A stretch of 64,000 nucleotides of DNA, taken from NCBI RefSeq assembly GCF_013408665.1, contig NZ_JACCCL010000003.1, positions 124,001-188,000 on the forward strand. The letters are read 5' to 3'. The stretch's first letter is position 1, and each line of letters opens with the position of its first letter. This DNA is from Sporosarcina sp. JAI121. Lineage in GTDB: Bacteria > Bacillota > Bacilli > Bacillales_A > Planococcaceae. The notes beneath the pieces were generated by a model. It was not told where the DNA came from. It saw only the letters and a program-made list of their open reading frames with translations, and made no database searches. A program made the translations under genes and the position numbers. Below, piece after piece: positions 1 to 7,321 of this stretch.

Positions 1-273
1 GCAGTTCCGAACAAGCGCTATGTAGGCAATATGTATGTCGATGCAGATCGTTCATTTACTAGTATCCGTGACTATAATGGCGAGAGCTATTCGGGAACTG
101 GCGATTTGTTTGCATCTGTCATAATGGGTGGGATGATGCGCGGGCAGGATTTGGTAGAGTCGATGAAGCTTGCGGAGACGTTTTTAACCGCTGCGATTGA
201 AGCTACGTCAAAAGAGAAAATTTCGAGCGAGGCAGGCGTGAATTTCGAACAATTTTTGCGAATGCTGCTTTAG
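1..273 (+). CDS. PdxK/ThiD-family kinase (pyridoxamine kinase-like), 3' end only
   Basis: Frame 1 is open from base 1 and ends at TAG 271-273, so the start lies left of the window. About 90 residues are visible. They contain SGTGDLFASVIMGG, the GTGD anion-hole/catalytic-base motif of the ribokinase-like vitamin kinases (pyridoxal/pyridoxamine kinase, HMP kinase), followed by the usual C-terminal helices. The Asp of GTGD is the expected catalytic base that activates the substrate hydroxyl for phosphorylation by ATP. A cytosolic B6-salvage kinase is the best fit; ThiD-like HMP kinase is the alternative, because the substrate-binding N-terminus is missing. A strong terminator follows directly. 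Confidence 0.75.
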   Translation, partial: AVPNKRYVGNMYVDADRSFTSIRDYNGESYSGTGDLFASVIMGGMMRGQDLVESMKLAETFLTAAIEATSKEKISSEAGVNFEQFLRMLL

Positions 274-307
274 TAATCATGCGCTTGATTTTAATGTACG
301 AAGCCTG

Positions 308-353
308 AAAGCTACAACTACTGGAGATCATTCAGTAATTGTGGCTTTTTTAT
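308..353 (+). terminator. Rho-independent terminator after the vitamin kinase
   Basis: AAAGCTACAACTACTG (308-323) pairs with CAGTAATTGTGGCTTT (333-348), with one mismatch, and is followed by a T-run. It ends the upstream transcription unit. Confidence 0.85.
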
Positions 354-539
354 TATGCACTTTTCTATTCGCCACTACTTATTTGGGGGGAATTAGGCGA
401 TATGACTCACCAGTATACCGAACAAGGTAGTGCGGGAGGAAAGTCCTGCTCGTTAAGCTCCGACTATATATCTCCAAAGATTTAAGTAACATAAGGTTGA
501 ATTTCATAAAAATATCCATATTCTGATATAAAAAAATAA

Positions 540-569
540 TTGCACAATTAGGAAACCCTGTGCTAAAAT
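540..569 (+). promoter_or_regulatory. sigma-A type promoter of sstT
   Basis: TTGCAC (540-545) and TAAAAT (564-569) are separated by 18 bp. Transcription would start near 576, leaving a leader of about 107 nt that contains the folded element at 582-642. Confidence 0.6.
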
Positions 570-581
570 AAATTATCAGTC

Positions 582-642
582 TACTTCGAGGCGAATTAAG
601 TACATGCTGCCTCACTGGGGAGAAGTAACTGTACGTTTTTTT
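582..642 (+). promoter_or_regulatory. Structured 5' leader of sstT, possible riboswitch or attenuator
   Basis: TACTTC (582-587) pairs with GAAGTA (622-627), and inside it GAGGC (588-592) pairs with GCCTC (609-613). The apical loop holds GTACA (600-604), which can pair with TGTAC (630-634) just before a run of seven T (636-642). This gives a compact nested stem with a pseudoknot or a competing terminator. I do not recognise the class. The base pairing is read from sequence; regulation is inferred. Confidence 0.4.
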
Positions 643-683
643 ATACGAGATTTTAGAAAACATTACGTTTAAGGGGTAGAAAA

Positions 684-1925
684 ATGAAGAATTTATTTGT
701 CAAATGGAATCAAATAAGTCTAGTAAAAAGGATTGTTCTCGGTATTATTGTTGGTCTTATTTTAGCTTTGACGGTTCCTGCTGCGGCAAGTTGGGTAACT
801 ATTTTCGGTTCTTTATTCGTAGGTGCATTAAAGGCAGTGGCACCAGTCTTAGTATTATTTTTAGTGATGCACGCAATTGCCGTGCATAAAAGCGGTACGA
901 AAACGAATATGAAAACGATTCTTGTTCTTTATGCGATTGGTACACTCCTAGCAGGGGCTGTCGCTGTCGCTGTGAGCTTTATGTTCCCGGTTACACTCAC
1001 GTTGACAACAGGAGCAGAAGGCCTTACTCCTCCAGAAGGCATTGTTGAGGTTCTTGAAACATTACTCTTTAATGTAGTTGCGAATCCAGTTAATGCATTA
1101 CTAAATGCTAACTATTTAGGTATTTTAATGTGGGCAGTTGTTCTTGGACTTGCATTGAAAAATGCCAATAAAAATACGAAAGACGTGTTAGGCAGTTTTT
1201 CAGATGCCATTACTAAAGTCGTGCAATGGGTGATCAATTTAGCACCGATTGGTATTATGGGGCTTGTTTTTGATGCGATTGTAACAACTGGTCTTTCTGC
1301 ACTACTTGTATACGGTAGATTAGTTGTAATTTTAGTTGGATGTATGTTGTTTATCGCACTTGTCGTGAATCCGTTAATCGTATATGTCTATATACGCAGA
1401 AATCCTTATCCAATCGTTTTCAAGGTTTTAAAAGACAGCGGTATCACGGCATTCTTTACACGCAGTTCAGCTGCAAATATTCCGGTAAATATGAAATTAT
1501 GTAAAGAACTTGGCTTAGATGAGGATACGTATGCAGTGTCAATTCCTCTAGGTGCTACGATTAATATGGCTGGTGCAGCCGTTACAATTGCTGTCCTAAC
1601 TCTTGCAACTGTCCATACGCTTGGAATTGAAGTTGATTTTGTAACTGCCCTAATGCTTTCTGTTGTAGCGGCTATCTCGGCAGCAGGTGCATCAGGTGTT
1701 GCTGGCGGATCACTTTTATTGATTCCACTAGCATGTAGTCTATTCGGAGTACCAAATGATATTGCCATGCAAGTTGTTGGTGTAGGCTTCATCATCGGTG
1801 TTGTTCAAGATTCTTGTGAAACTGCACTGAATTCATCGTCAGACGTACTGTTCACAGCTGCAGCTGAATATGCTAAAGAGCGTAAAGAAGGTAAGGTAGG
1901 TAAAGTTGTTACTGTGAAGTCTTAA
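684..1925 (+). CDS. sstT: Na+/serine-threonine symporter SstT
   Basis: A 413-residue polytopic membrane protein of the dicarboxylate/amino acid:cation symporter (DAACS) family. The N-terminus ([20 protein letters not shown]) is typical of SstT, which imports serine and threonine with sodium. The serine-rich reentrant loop ([14 protein letters not shown], about residue 258) and the motifs [10 protein letters not shown] and [12 protein letters not shown] seen in substrate/Na+ binding regions are intact. Length is normal for SstT. It is a single-gene unit: it has its own promoter and structured leader, AAGGGG before ATG 684 and a strong terminator just after the stop. Confidence 0.92.
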   Translation: MKNLFVKWNQISLVKRIVLGIIVGLILALTVPAAASWVTIFGSLFVGALKAVAPVLVLFLVMHAIAVHKSGTKTNMKTILVLYAIGTLLAGAVAVAVSFMFPVTLTLTTGAEGLTPPEGIVEVLETLLFNVVANPVNALLNANYLGILMWAVVLGLALKNANKNTKDVLGSFSDAITKVVQWVINLAPIGIMGLVFDAIVTTGLSALLVYGRLVVILVGCMLFIALVVNPLIVYVYIRRNPYPIVFKVLKDSGITAFFTRSSAANIPVNMKLCKELGLDEDTYAVSIPLGATINMAGAAVTIAVLTLATVHTLGIEVDFVTALMLSVVAAISAAGASGVAGGSLLLIPLACSLFGVPNDIAMQVVGVGFIIGVVQDSCETALNSSSDVLFTAAAEYAKERKEGKVGKVVTVKS

Positions 1926-1941
1926 GAATTACGAAAAAATG

Positions 1942-1986
1942 AAAAGCCACGATTACCGGAGATGATTCGGTGATCGTGGCTTTTTG
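1942..1986 (+). terminator. Rho-independent terminator of sstT
   Basis: AAAAGCCACGATTACCG (1942-1958) pairs with CGGTGATCGTGGCTTTT (1968-1984) with one mismatch, followed by T residues. Confidence 0.9.
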
Positions 1987-2043
1987 ATTGAGCAGAAAAC
2001 ACTTTTTAACTCATTCGAGTTATGTTGTTTGGAGCGACGAGGA

Positions 2044-2140
2044 GGATGAAGCCAAGCCCGCGGAAAGCGTCCGCCTGGAGCGGAACACAACGTTATTCGG
2101 ATTTTAATGCTTGTTTCCCTGTTGTGAAATTAACTCATTC
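2044..2140. repeat. Dispersed GC-rich repeat, copy 1
   Basis: About 95 bp shared with 7131-7225. The common core is CCCGCGGAAAGCGTCCGCC, containing the inverted pair GCGGA/TCCGC, then a conserved TTCGGATTTTAAT and TGAAATT-ACTCA. Both copies lie 5' of a gene. No ORF in it looks real. It resembles a high-copy intergenic repeat of Bacillales; function unknown. Confidence 0.7.
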
Positions 2141-2235
2141 GGTTCAATTTGAAACGACAATGAGCAGCCTAAAGGGAAAAACAGCTATAATGAGTATAGA
2201 GCTAGTTGAATTGCGATTTAAGGAGTGTTCGATAC

Positions 2236-3156
2236 ATGCAAAGTTTCGTTGTGATGCAGGGCCAAACGTATCAAGAAGAAAAAGAATTAGGGGTCATTTG
2301 GTCACTGCAACAAGACAGTAGTGGGAAAGAACGTCATTCACGGCTACGAATGATCGAGGTAAATGAAGGGGATCGCATATTTCATTACGTAAAAGGAAAT
2401 ATTGTGGCGCTTAGTGTTGCCAAAACGGGATGCCAGATAGCGAGTAATCCGTCAACTATGCAAAATCAAGAACGCTGGAATGATGATGGGTATTTAGTGG
2501 AATTAGAGTATCATGAACTTGAAGTGCCTGTAAATATACGTTCGAAATTCGATGCTATTTTGCCGCTTCTGCCAATTAAGTATTCACCTTTCCAAGCAGA
2601 TGCAAATGGTAATCAAGGATATTTGTATCCTTGCAATGAGGAATTATCAATAAAATTGTTAGAGTTAATTGGTGACCTGAACATTTACCAAGTAGATGAA
2701 GAGCAGCTGGAATTAGCGATTGGTACGGTTCTTCGAACAGAGCGTGACACGTTCGTTCCAATGATTGCAGAAACGGAAGCAGAATTGAAAACAAAGATTC
2801 GATTAGGAAGGAAAAAATTTAGAGCAGGTTTACTACCGTTGTGGGATTACAAATGTGTACTTTGTGGGATTGGGTTACCCGCACTACTTCGAGCAAGCTA
2901 TTCAAAGCCGTGGAAAGACAGTACGGATTTTGAAAGGGTGGATCCTTCTAACGGGATAGTTCTTTGTTGTAATCATGATGCGCTCTATAAGAACGGATTT
3001 ATCGCGTTCGATGGACAAGGTAGACTGCATATTTCATCCCAGATTCCCGAAGAGGATTATGGAACATACAGTATACATCCAAAAATGAAAATCGCTCGAA
3101 CTGAGGAAAACAAGCCTTATTTCAAGTGGCATAAAAGAAATTTGTTTATAGAATAA
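2236..3156 (+). CDS. EVE-HNH protein, putative modification-dependent restriction nuclease
   Basis: 306 residues from ATG 2236, chosen because AAGGAG (2220-2225) lies 10 nt upstream; a TTG at 2206 lacks such a site. Residues about 20-110 look like an EVE/PUA-like domain (GDRIFHYVKGNIVALSV), a fold that reads modified cytosine. The C-terminal part is an HNH_2-type domain: CVLCG, then ASYSKPW, DPSNGIVLCCNHDALYKNGFIAFD. EVE-HNH fusions act as type IV-like nucleases against modified DNA, so a phage defence role is inferred. The first His of the HNH motif (usually ASHIKPW) is Tyr here, so activity is uncertain. It stands alone between a terminator and a long hairpin. Confidence 0.75.
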   Translation: MQSFVVMQGQTYQEEKELGVIWSLQQDSSGKERHSRLRMIEVNEGDRIFHYVKGNIVALSVAKTGCQIASNPSTMQNQERWNDDGYLVELEYHELEVPVNIRSKFDAILPLLPIKYSPFQADANGNQGYLYPCNEELSIKLLELIGDLNIYQVDEEQLELAIGTVLRTERDTFVPMIAETEAELKTKIRLGRKKFRAGLLPLWDYKCVLCGIGLPALLRASYSKPWKDSTDFERVDPSNGIVLCCNHDALYKNGFIAFDGQGRLHISSQIPEEDYGTYSIHPKMKIARTEENKPYFKWHKRNLFIE

Positions 3157-3333
3157 AGGATACAGAAATCGTATAAAGTGTAAGAAGTGATTTATTCCTT
3201 TTTATTCTATTTAAATGATTAGGAAGTCCGTCCTTCGATGTGTGTCAGAAGATCGTGAAAGTATAGGTAACATGCATTCGAATTCCACGAACTGCAGTAT
3301 ACATAAGTATTTGGTGGTCACGGCATATAGTTA

Positions 3334-3380
3334 ACCAATAAGAATACCCTTGCCAATAGGGCAAGGGTATTCTTATTGGT
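3334..3380. repeat. Perfect 21-bp inverted repeat
   Basis: Arm 3334-3354 is the exact reverse complement of 3360-3380, with a 5-nt loop (AATAG). There is no T-run on either side (GCGCCC follows), so it is not a classical terminator. It lies between convergent genes (nuclease + and lipoprotein-like -), so it may still work as a bidirectional stop. Confidence 0.8.
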
Positions 3381-3445
3381 GCGCCCAGAATGCGCGTAGT
3401 CTATAATTTTGTTTTCATGAAAAATCTAGATAGGAGCTTTGTAAG

Positions 3446-3534
3446 TGGAAATCAAAATCAGAAAACTAGAGACTGCAACCGTTCAAAAAATTAATAAATT
3501 AGCTATAGAAAACGGGCTTTCCAGACAAGAATAG
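3446..3534 (+). pseudogene. Remnant of a small ribbon-helix-helix-like protein
   Basis: A ribosome site TAGGAG precedes GTG 3446. The frame first reads MEIKIRKLETAT, then needs a one-base shift to continue VQKINKLAIENGLSRQE before TAG at 3532. The pattern KIRKL..K.I..LA...GLSRQE is like the N-terminus of small DNA-binding/mobilisation accessory proteins. The shift and early stop suggest a decayed fragment. The family guess is weak. Confidence 0.35.
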
Positions 3535-3550
3535 TTAACTTTTTAATTGT

Positions 3551-4750
3551 TTATTGAACATACTCTATTTCATGAAAGTAAAGACGATAATCCTTCTGAT
3601 CTTCTCCTTGGTTTGTCATTTTTAGTTTACCTTCATATAACGATTCTCCTGTTTTTAAATCGCCTATAAAAATGCTATGTCCGTTATTTGTTAAATGAAT
3701 GACATATAATTTTTCATTCATCACCTTCATATAAGGAGACTCCTCATCCTTATTGTCCACTAAATCAAATGTGCGTTTTTCGTCCCATTTCTCGTTTTCA
3801 ATATCATACTGGTTGACTTCTACACCATTCGCTGACTGTGATGGAATATAGATTGTAGACTTAGAAATAGCAGAGTCACCACCTATAGATCCAAGTATTT
3901 CGGCAGGAGCCACTATTTTTTTAGACTGATTATTTTCTATATCGTAAACGATGAATTCATTAGCGACGACATTCGGTTCCCCGTCGCTATGTCCCATATC
4001 ATCTTCAAAAGCTTCTACTTTAATTAAAAGGTATTTATTTCGTTGAATTGAATAATAATCATTTACAATTCTTAAATCAGACCAGCCATTCTCTACCATC
4101 GGAATAGAAGCAATCGTATCATCAGTTACTAATTTTTGCTTATTCAGATCAAATGTATATACACGTAATTCATCTCCATTAGTTATCCGAGAGCTCCGTG
4201 CAATGACCTTTACTTCATCATCTATTACTTGGACATCCTCAACCTGCATCCAAAAGTAACTTTCCCTTTCTGGTACATCTAACCGGATAGACGTAACTTC
4301 TTCTGATTTTTTAGTAAGTACTTCAATATCGAAGGTTAAATCTTTCATAGGGTGTACATGGTTTTTCGCTTTAATATTGGCATATGCTATTCGATTTTCA
4401 TCTTCAAAAAAATAAGTAGACGCCATATCCTTACCGCGCATAAAATTCCTGTACTGTTTTACTAAACCTTCCAACATCGGTGGAATAGTTATTCGTTCTA
4501 ATTGTCGTAAAAATGGTAAATTAGTTGGATCGATTGTTTCTTCACTTGTAATTTGCAAAGGTTGATATATGTGACCTACTGAGTAATCACCGAATAGGAT
4601 TAAATTTTCTACTTCACCTTCATTGCCATTTACTTTTTCAAATTCAATTTTTAAATGCTCATTTGTAGCAAAACTTGATTGTATATAAAAGGTTCCAATA
4701 ACAAGTAACGTAACTAAACAAATCGAAATGATTTTCCAATAGCGTTTCAT
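3551..4750 (-). CDS. Membrane-anchored extracellular protein of the ytr-like operon
   Basis: 399 residues. A short basic N-terminus and one hydrophobic segment (about residues 7-28) look like an uncleaved signal anchor, with no lipobox Cys. The rest is soluble with repeated short beta-strand-like blocks (for example LRVYTFDLNKQKLV and FIVYDIENNQSKKIV), suggestive of a beta-propeller. It is the last gene of a four-gene minus-strand operon (GntR regulator, ABC ATPase, ABC permease, this gene), 15 bp after the permease. In other Bacilli such operons respond to cell-envelope stress, so an accessory surface role is inferred. The exact function is unknown. Confidence 0.6.
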   Translation of the reverse strand: MKRYWKIISICLVTLLVIGTFYIQSSFATNEHLKIEFEKVNGNEGEVENLILFGDYSVGHIYQPLQITSEETIDPTNLPFLRQLERITIPPMLEGLVKQYRNFMRGKDMASTYFFEDENRIAYANIKAKNHVHPMKDLTFDIEVLTKKSEEVTSIRLDVPERESYFWMQVEDVQVIDDEVKVIARSSRITNGDELRVYTFDLNKQKLVTDDTIASIPMVENGWSDLRIVNDYYSIQRNKYLLIKVEAFEDDMGHSDGEPNVVANEFIVYDIENNQSKKIVAPAEILGSIGGDSAISKSTIYIPSQSANGVEVNQYDIENEKWDEKRTFDLVDNKDEESPYMKVMNEKLYVIHLTNNGHSIFIGDLKTGESLYEGKLKMTNQGEDQKDYRLYFHEIEYVQ

Positions 4751-4765
4751 TTATGTGACCTCCTA

Positions 4766-5596
4766 TCAAACTCTAATTTTATTCTTTATCAGAAAATTAC
4801 CTGTCCAAATTGCACAACTTAATACAAGAATCCCTGCTAGTAATTCAATGAAAAACATTTCTATCAGGTAAAAGTAATTCCCTAAAATAAACTCATTAAT
4901 AAATAGTGGGGCGAAAAAGAGTAAAAGGGAAACAACACAATAGAGAAAGCCATAAATAATCCCTTTAATACGAAAAGAACGTTCAAACAGGATAGCTGTA
5001 AAAATAATAAAAACAGCTGCCATTCCAGCGCCATAATAAAGTACAAACTCAATTAAAGTATTCGGAAAAAGTATAGCCAAATCATTGAAATTGGTAATTT
5101 CATTAACAGAGAGATCGGTACGAAACTCACTTGGAACCATCCACTGTAAAACTTGACTTTCAACTGGCAATAATAATAGTTGTAATGCGACGAGTCCTAA
5201 TACATATAGTAAAATCGTTGTTGCCTTTGCTACATACACATTCATGCGCGCTGTAGGTAACATTAACAAACGATAACCAAATGTATTTTTACCAAGCCAA
5301 TCTCGATACCAAATAAAAAAGACATAAATAAGTAAGGTAACCCCGCAAACTACAATAGGTCCTAAAAACCAAAGTGACCGAGAAATTGTTGCAAAAGACA
5401 TTGTTCCATATTGTTCGATAAACTCACTCTTCAGCATTAATTCCTTGTAAATCAATTCATTTGCCCGATTTAAGTATGCTCGCGATTCAACAATAACCCC
5501 AATTATTTGCGATAGGATCGTAATTCCAATTAAAACGATATATAACTTAAAAAAACGATTAAATTCGAAATTGACTAGTTTCAAATAACGTTTCAT
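4766..5596 (-). CDS. ABC-2 type permease of the ytr-like operon
   Basis: 276 residues with about six hydrophobic segments and no ATPase motifs: an integral permease subunit. It overlaps the upstream ATPase gene by 4 bp (5593-5596), so translation is probably coupled. The N-terminal segment (FNRFFKLYIVLIGITIL) and alternating long hydrophobic stretches match YtrC/YtrD-like or other ABC-2 permeases. With the ATPase it should form a membrane ABC complex; the substrate is not evident. Confidence 0.7.
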   Translation of the reverse strand: MKRYLKLVNFEFNRFFKLYIVLIGITILSQIIGVIVESRAYLNRANELIYKELMLKSEFIEQYGTMSFATISRSLWFLGPIVVCGVTLLIYVFFIWYRDWLGKNTFGYRLLMLPTARMNVYVAKATTILLYVLGLVALQLLLLPVESQVLQWMVPSEFRTDLSVNEITNFNDLAILFPNTLIEFVLYYGAGMAAVFIIFTAILFERSFRIKGIIYGFLYCVVSLLLFFAPLFINEFILGNYFYLIEMFFIELLAGILVLSCAIWTGNFLIKNKIRV

Positions 5597-6282
5597 GCTT
5601 TATACACCTCTCTCATGACATCGATTACCGATTTTCCTTCTTTTTCCCTTACTTCTTCTGCATCGAATTCTTTTAAGACAACTCCATTATCCAGTAAAAC
5701 TACTTTATCAATTAAATGTTCGATATCATTTATTTCATGTGTCGTTATAATGACGCCACGGTCTTCAATTAAATGACTCGTAAATACATCGGCAATTTGT
5801 TCACGACTAAATATATCAATCCCTGAAAAAGGTTCGTCCATTAAGACATAATCGACATCCATTGCTAAACCAAGTATAAGGTTCACTTTTGCGGTATTGC
5901 CTTTTGATAGTTCAGAAATTCGATCTGTTTCCTTCAGTTTGAAAAATTGGAGAAGTTCAGTTGCACGTCCCTGGTTCCAACAGTCGTAAAAATCAGCCAT
6001 AAATACGAAAGCATCGCGTATTTGCATTTGCGGCAACATCGTTATTGTATCTGGTATAAAGGTGATTTTTTCATAGCTCCCTTTATGGATTTTTTCACCA
6101 TCAATGAGAATTTCACCACTATTAATAGGGGTTAATGCCATAATTGCTTTCATAATTGTTGTTTTCCCAACACCATTAATGCCAATTAAACAAGTAATTT
6201 CCCCTTTTTTAGCAGTAAAAGAAACGTCTTTTAACACTTTCTTCCTACCGAACTTTTTCGTTACATTTTTTATTTCAATCAC
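5593..6282 (-). CDS. ABC transporter ATPase, YtrB-like
   Basis: 229 residues. Walker A is GINGVGKTT (about residues 34-42), Walker B is YVLMDEPFSG, and the switch His is in ITTHE. The signature motif is ELSKGNTAK instead of LSGGQ, a divergence usual for the YtrB/BcrA-like branch. It lies 14 bp downstream of the GntR regulator and overlaps the permease by 4 bp. Role: ATP hydrolysis for the permease encoded next; the family is linked to cell-wall antibiotic or competence/envelope responses. Confidence 0.85.
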   Translation of the reverse strand: MIEIKNVTKKFGRKKVLKDVSFTAKKGEITCLIGINGVGKTTIMKAIMALTPINSGEILIDGEKIHKGSYEKITFIPDTITMLPQMQIRDAFVFMADFYDCWNQGRATELLQFFKLKETDRISELSKGNTAKVNLILGLAMDVDYVLMDEPFSGIDIFSREQIADVFTSHLIEDRGVIITTHEINDIEHLIDKVVLLDNGVVLKEFDAEEVREKEGKSVIDVMREVYKA

Positions 6283-6296
6283 AAAGATCCCCCCAT

Positions 6297-6668
6297 TTAA
6301 TTCATTTCCCTATCATACTTGTTCTTCACTAAATTCAAGGCCTCCTGTACAGGTACATTGATTGAGCGAACCGAATGAACAAACGTATCAACCGCCTCTA
6401 AAATCAATTCCTCTCTTACCATTTTTAGCACCTGCTCATCCTTTGTAATGCGACTCGGCAATTTTCCCTCCGTAAAAATCAACCCTTGTTCCTCCATTTC
6501 TTTATACGCCCGTTGCGCCGTATTTGGATTAATCTTCAGCTGATTAGCTAGTTCCCTTCTCGATGGAATTTCCTGTCCCGGTTCAAAGTAACCTGTTGCA
6601 ATTTGTTCTTTAAATTGCCGAATCACTTGCACATAAACAGGATCACGATTATTAAACTTCACATCCAT
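6297..6668 (-). CDS. GntR-family regulator, YtrA type
   Basis: 123 residues from ATG 6668, which has GGGAG about 8 nt upstream; a TTG at 6683 is less likely. The winged helix (YVQVIRQFKEQIATGYFEPGQEIPSRRELANQLKINPNTAQRAYKEMEEQG) is typical GntR, and the short C-terminal region of about 45 residues marks the YtrA subfamily, which lacks a large effector domain. It is the first gene of the operon and probably autorepresses by binding the four palindromes at 6710-6874. Confidence 0.88.
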   Translation of the reverse strand: MDVKFNNRDPVYVQVIRQFKEQIATGYFEPGQEIPSRRELANQLKINPNTAQRAYKEMEEQGLIFTEGKLPSRITKDEQVLKMVREELILEAVDTFVHSVRSINVPVQEALNLVKNKYDREMN

Positions 6669-6709
6669 AAACCCAACTCCCAATAAACATGATGTATTTA
6701 CGCCATCTC

Positions 6710-6729
6710 TGTATTAAGTGGATAATACA
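6710..6729. promoter_or_regulatory. GntR/YtrA operator box 1
   Basis: TGTATTA-N6-TAATACA, perfect arms. It is the box nearest the regulator start. Confidence 0.75.
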
Positions 6730-6769
6730 GCGATGGCAAAAAAATGTACAAAACTCCATTTACAACAAC

Positions 6770-6789
6770 TGTATTAAGCTTATAATACA
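6770..6789. promoter_or_regulatory. GntR/YtrA operator box 2
   Basis: TGTATTA-N6-TAATACA with perfect arms, exactly 60 bp from box 1. Confidence 0.75.
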
Positions 6790-6824
6790 GTCTTGATAAA
6801 AGAATGCGTTTAGAAAAAACGATG

Positions 6825-6844
6825 TGTATTAAGTTGTTGATACA
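6825..6844. promoter_or_regulatory. GntR/YtrA operator box 3
   Basis: TGTATTA-N6-TGATACA, one mismatch in the right arm. The palindrome extends outward (TG...CA) to 6823-6846. Confidence 0.7.
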
Positions 6845-6854
6845 CAATGTACTT

Positions 6855-6874
6855 TGTATTATATACTTAATACA
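6855..6874. promoter_or_regulatory. GntR/YtrA operator box 4
   Basis: TGTATTA-N6-TAATACA with perfect arms, 30 bp from box 3. Confidence 0.75.
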
Positions 6875-7130
6875 CCTTTACTGTCAAACAACACTATCAT
6901 ACTCAACTTTATCACTCGACCCACAATAATTTGCACAACTTCTCTGACTAGTGCTGCATCAAGATAGTTTTAATATATAAACGCCCAAAATGTTCACTAC
7001 TTATATTTTCCGCATATAAAAACCTTTATAATGGAATAGGATAGGTGGTAACCGGTCTAAATCCATTTGGACAATGATTTCGTTTCTCCCATTTATCTTT
7101 AATTAGTTGATGGATGAATGAGTTCCGTTG
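6875..7130. other. Intergenic stretch upstream of the isoprenoid synthase
   Basis: No gene is seen. TATAAT at 7027-7032 could be the -10 box of a promoter for the downstream + strand gene, but no convincing -35 accompanies it. Confidence 0.4.
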
Positions 7131-7225
7131 ATTGAAGCCGTGCCCGCGGAAAGCGTCCGCCTGTAGTGGAAATCAACTTTGTTCGGATTTTAATACAAAA
7201 TCCTCTATTATGAAATTGACTCAAC
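7131..7225. repeat. Dispersed GC-rich repeat, copy 2
   Basis: Second copy of the element at 2044-2140, sharing CCCGCGGAAAGCGTCCGCC, TTCGGATTTTAAT and the flanking spacing. It lies about 100 bp before the isoprenoid synthase gene. Confidence 0.7.
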
Positions 7226-7321
7226 TATCAACAATTTCTATGCTAAGAGCGAAATTTTTAAATTTACTTCATGCAAAACTAGTGATAGATCAAAGAACAT
7301 TGATTAGAGGTATTGAAATGT

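Larger units (their letters stand above)
3157..3550. other. Intergenic stretch between convergent genes
   Basis: Apart from the 21-bp inverted repeat and the gene remnant listed separately, I see no promoter or RNA structure here. Confidence 0.5.

Noticed and set aside
432..466. GGAGGAAAGTCCTGCTCG resembles the conserved GAGGAAAGUCC...GCUC region of RNase P RNA
   Set aside because: Only this short motif matches; the rest of RNase P RNA (about 380 nt, ACAGAA region) is absent, and the stretch lies before the sstT promoter.
364..683. T-box leader upstream of sstT
   Set aside because: No T-box sequence (AGGGTGGNACCGCG) or specifier loop pattern found.
2022..2321. ORF upstream of the EVE-HNH gene
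   Set aside because: It runs through the dispersed repeat and the true gene's ribosome site; no family match.
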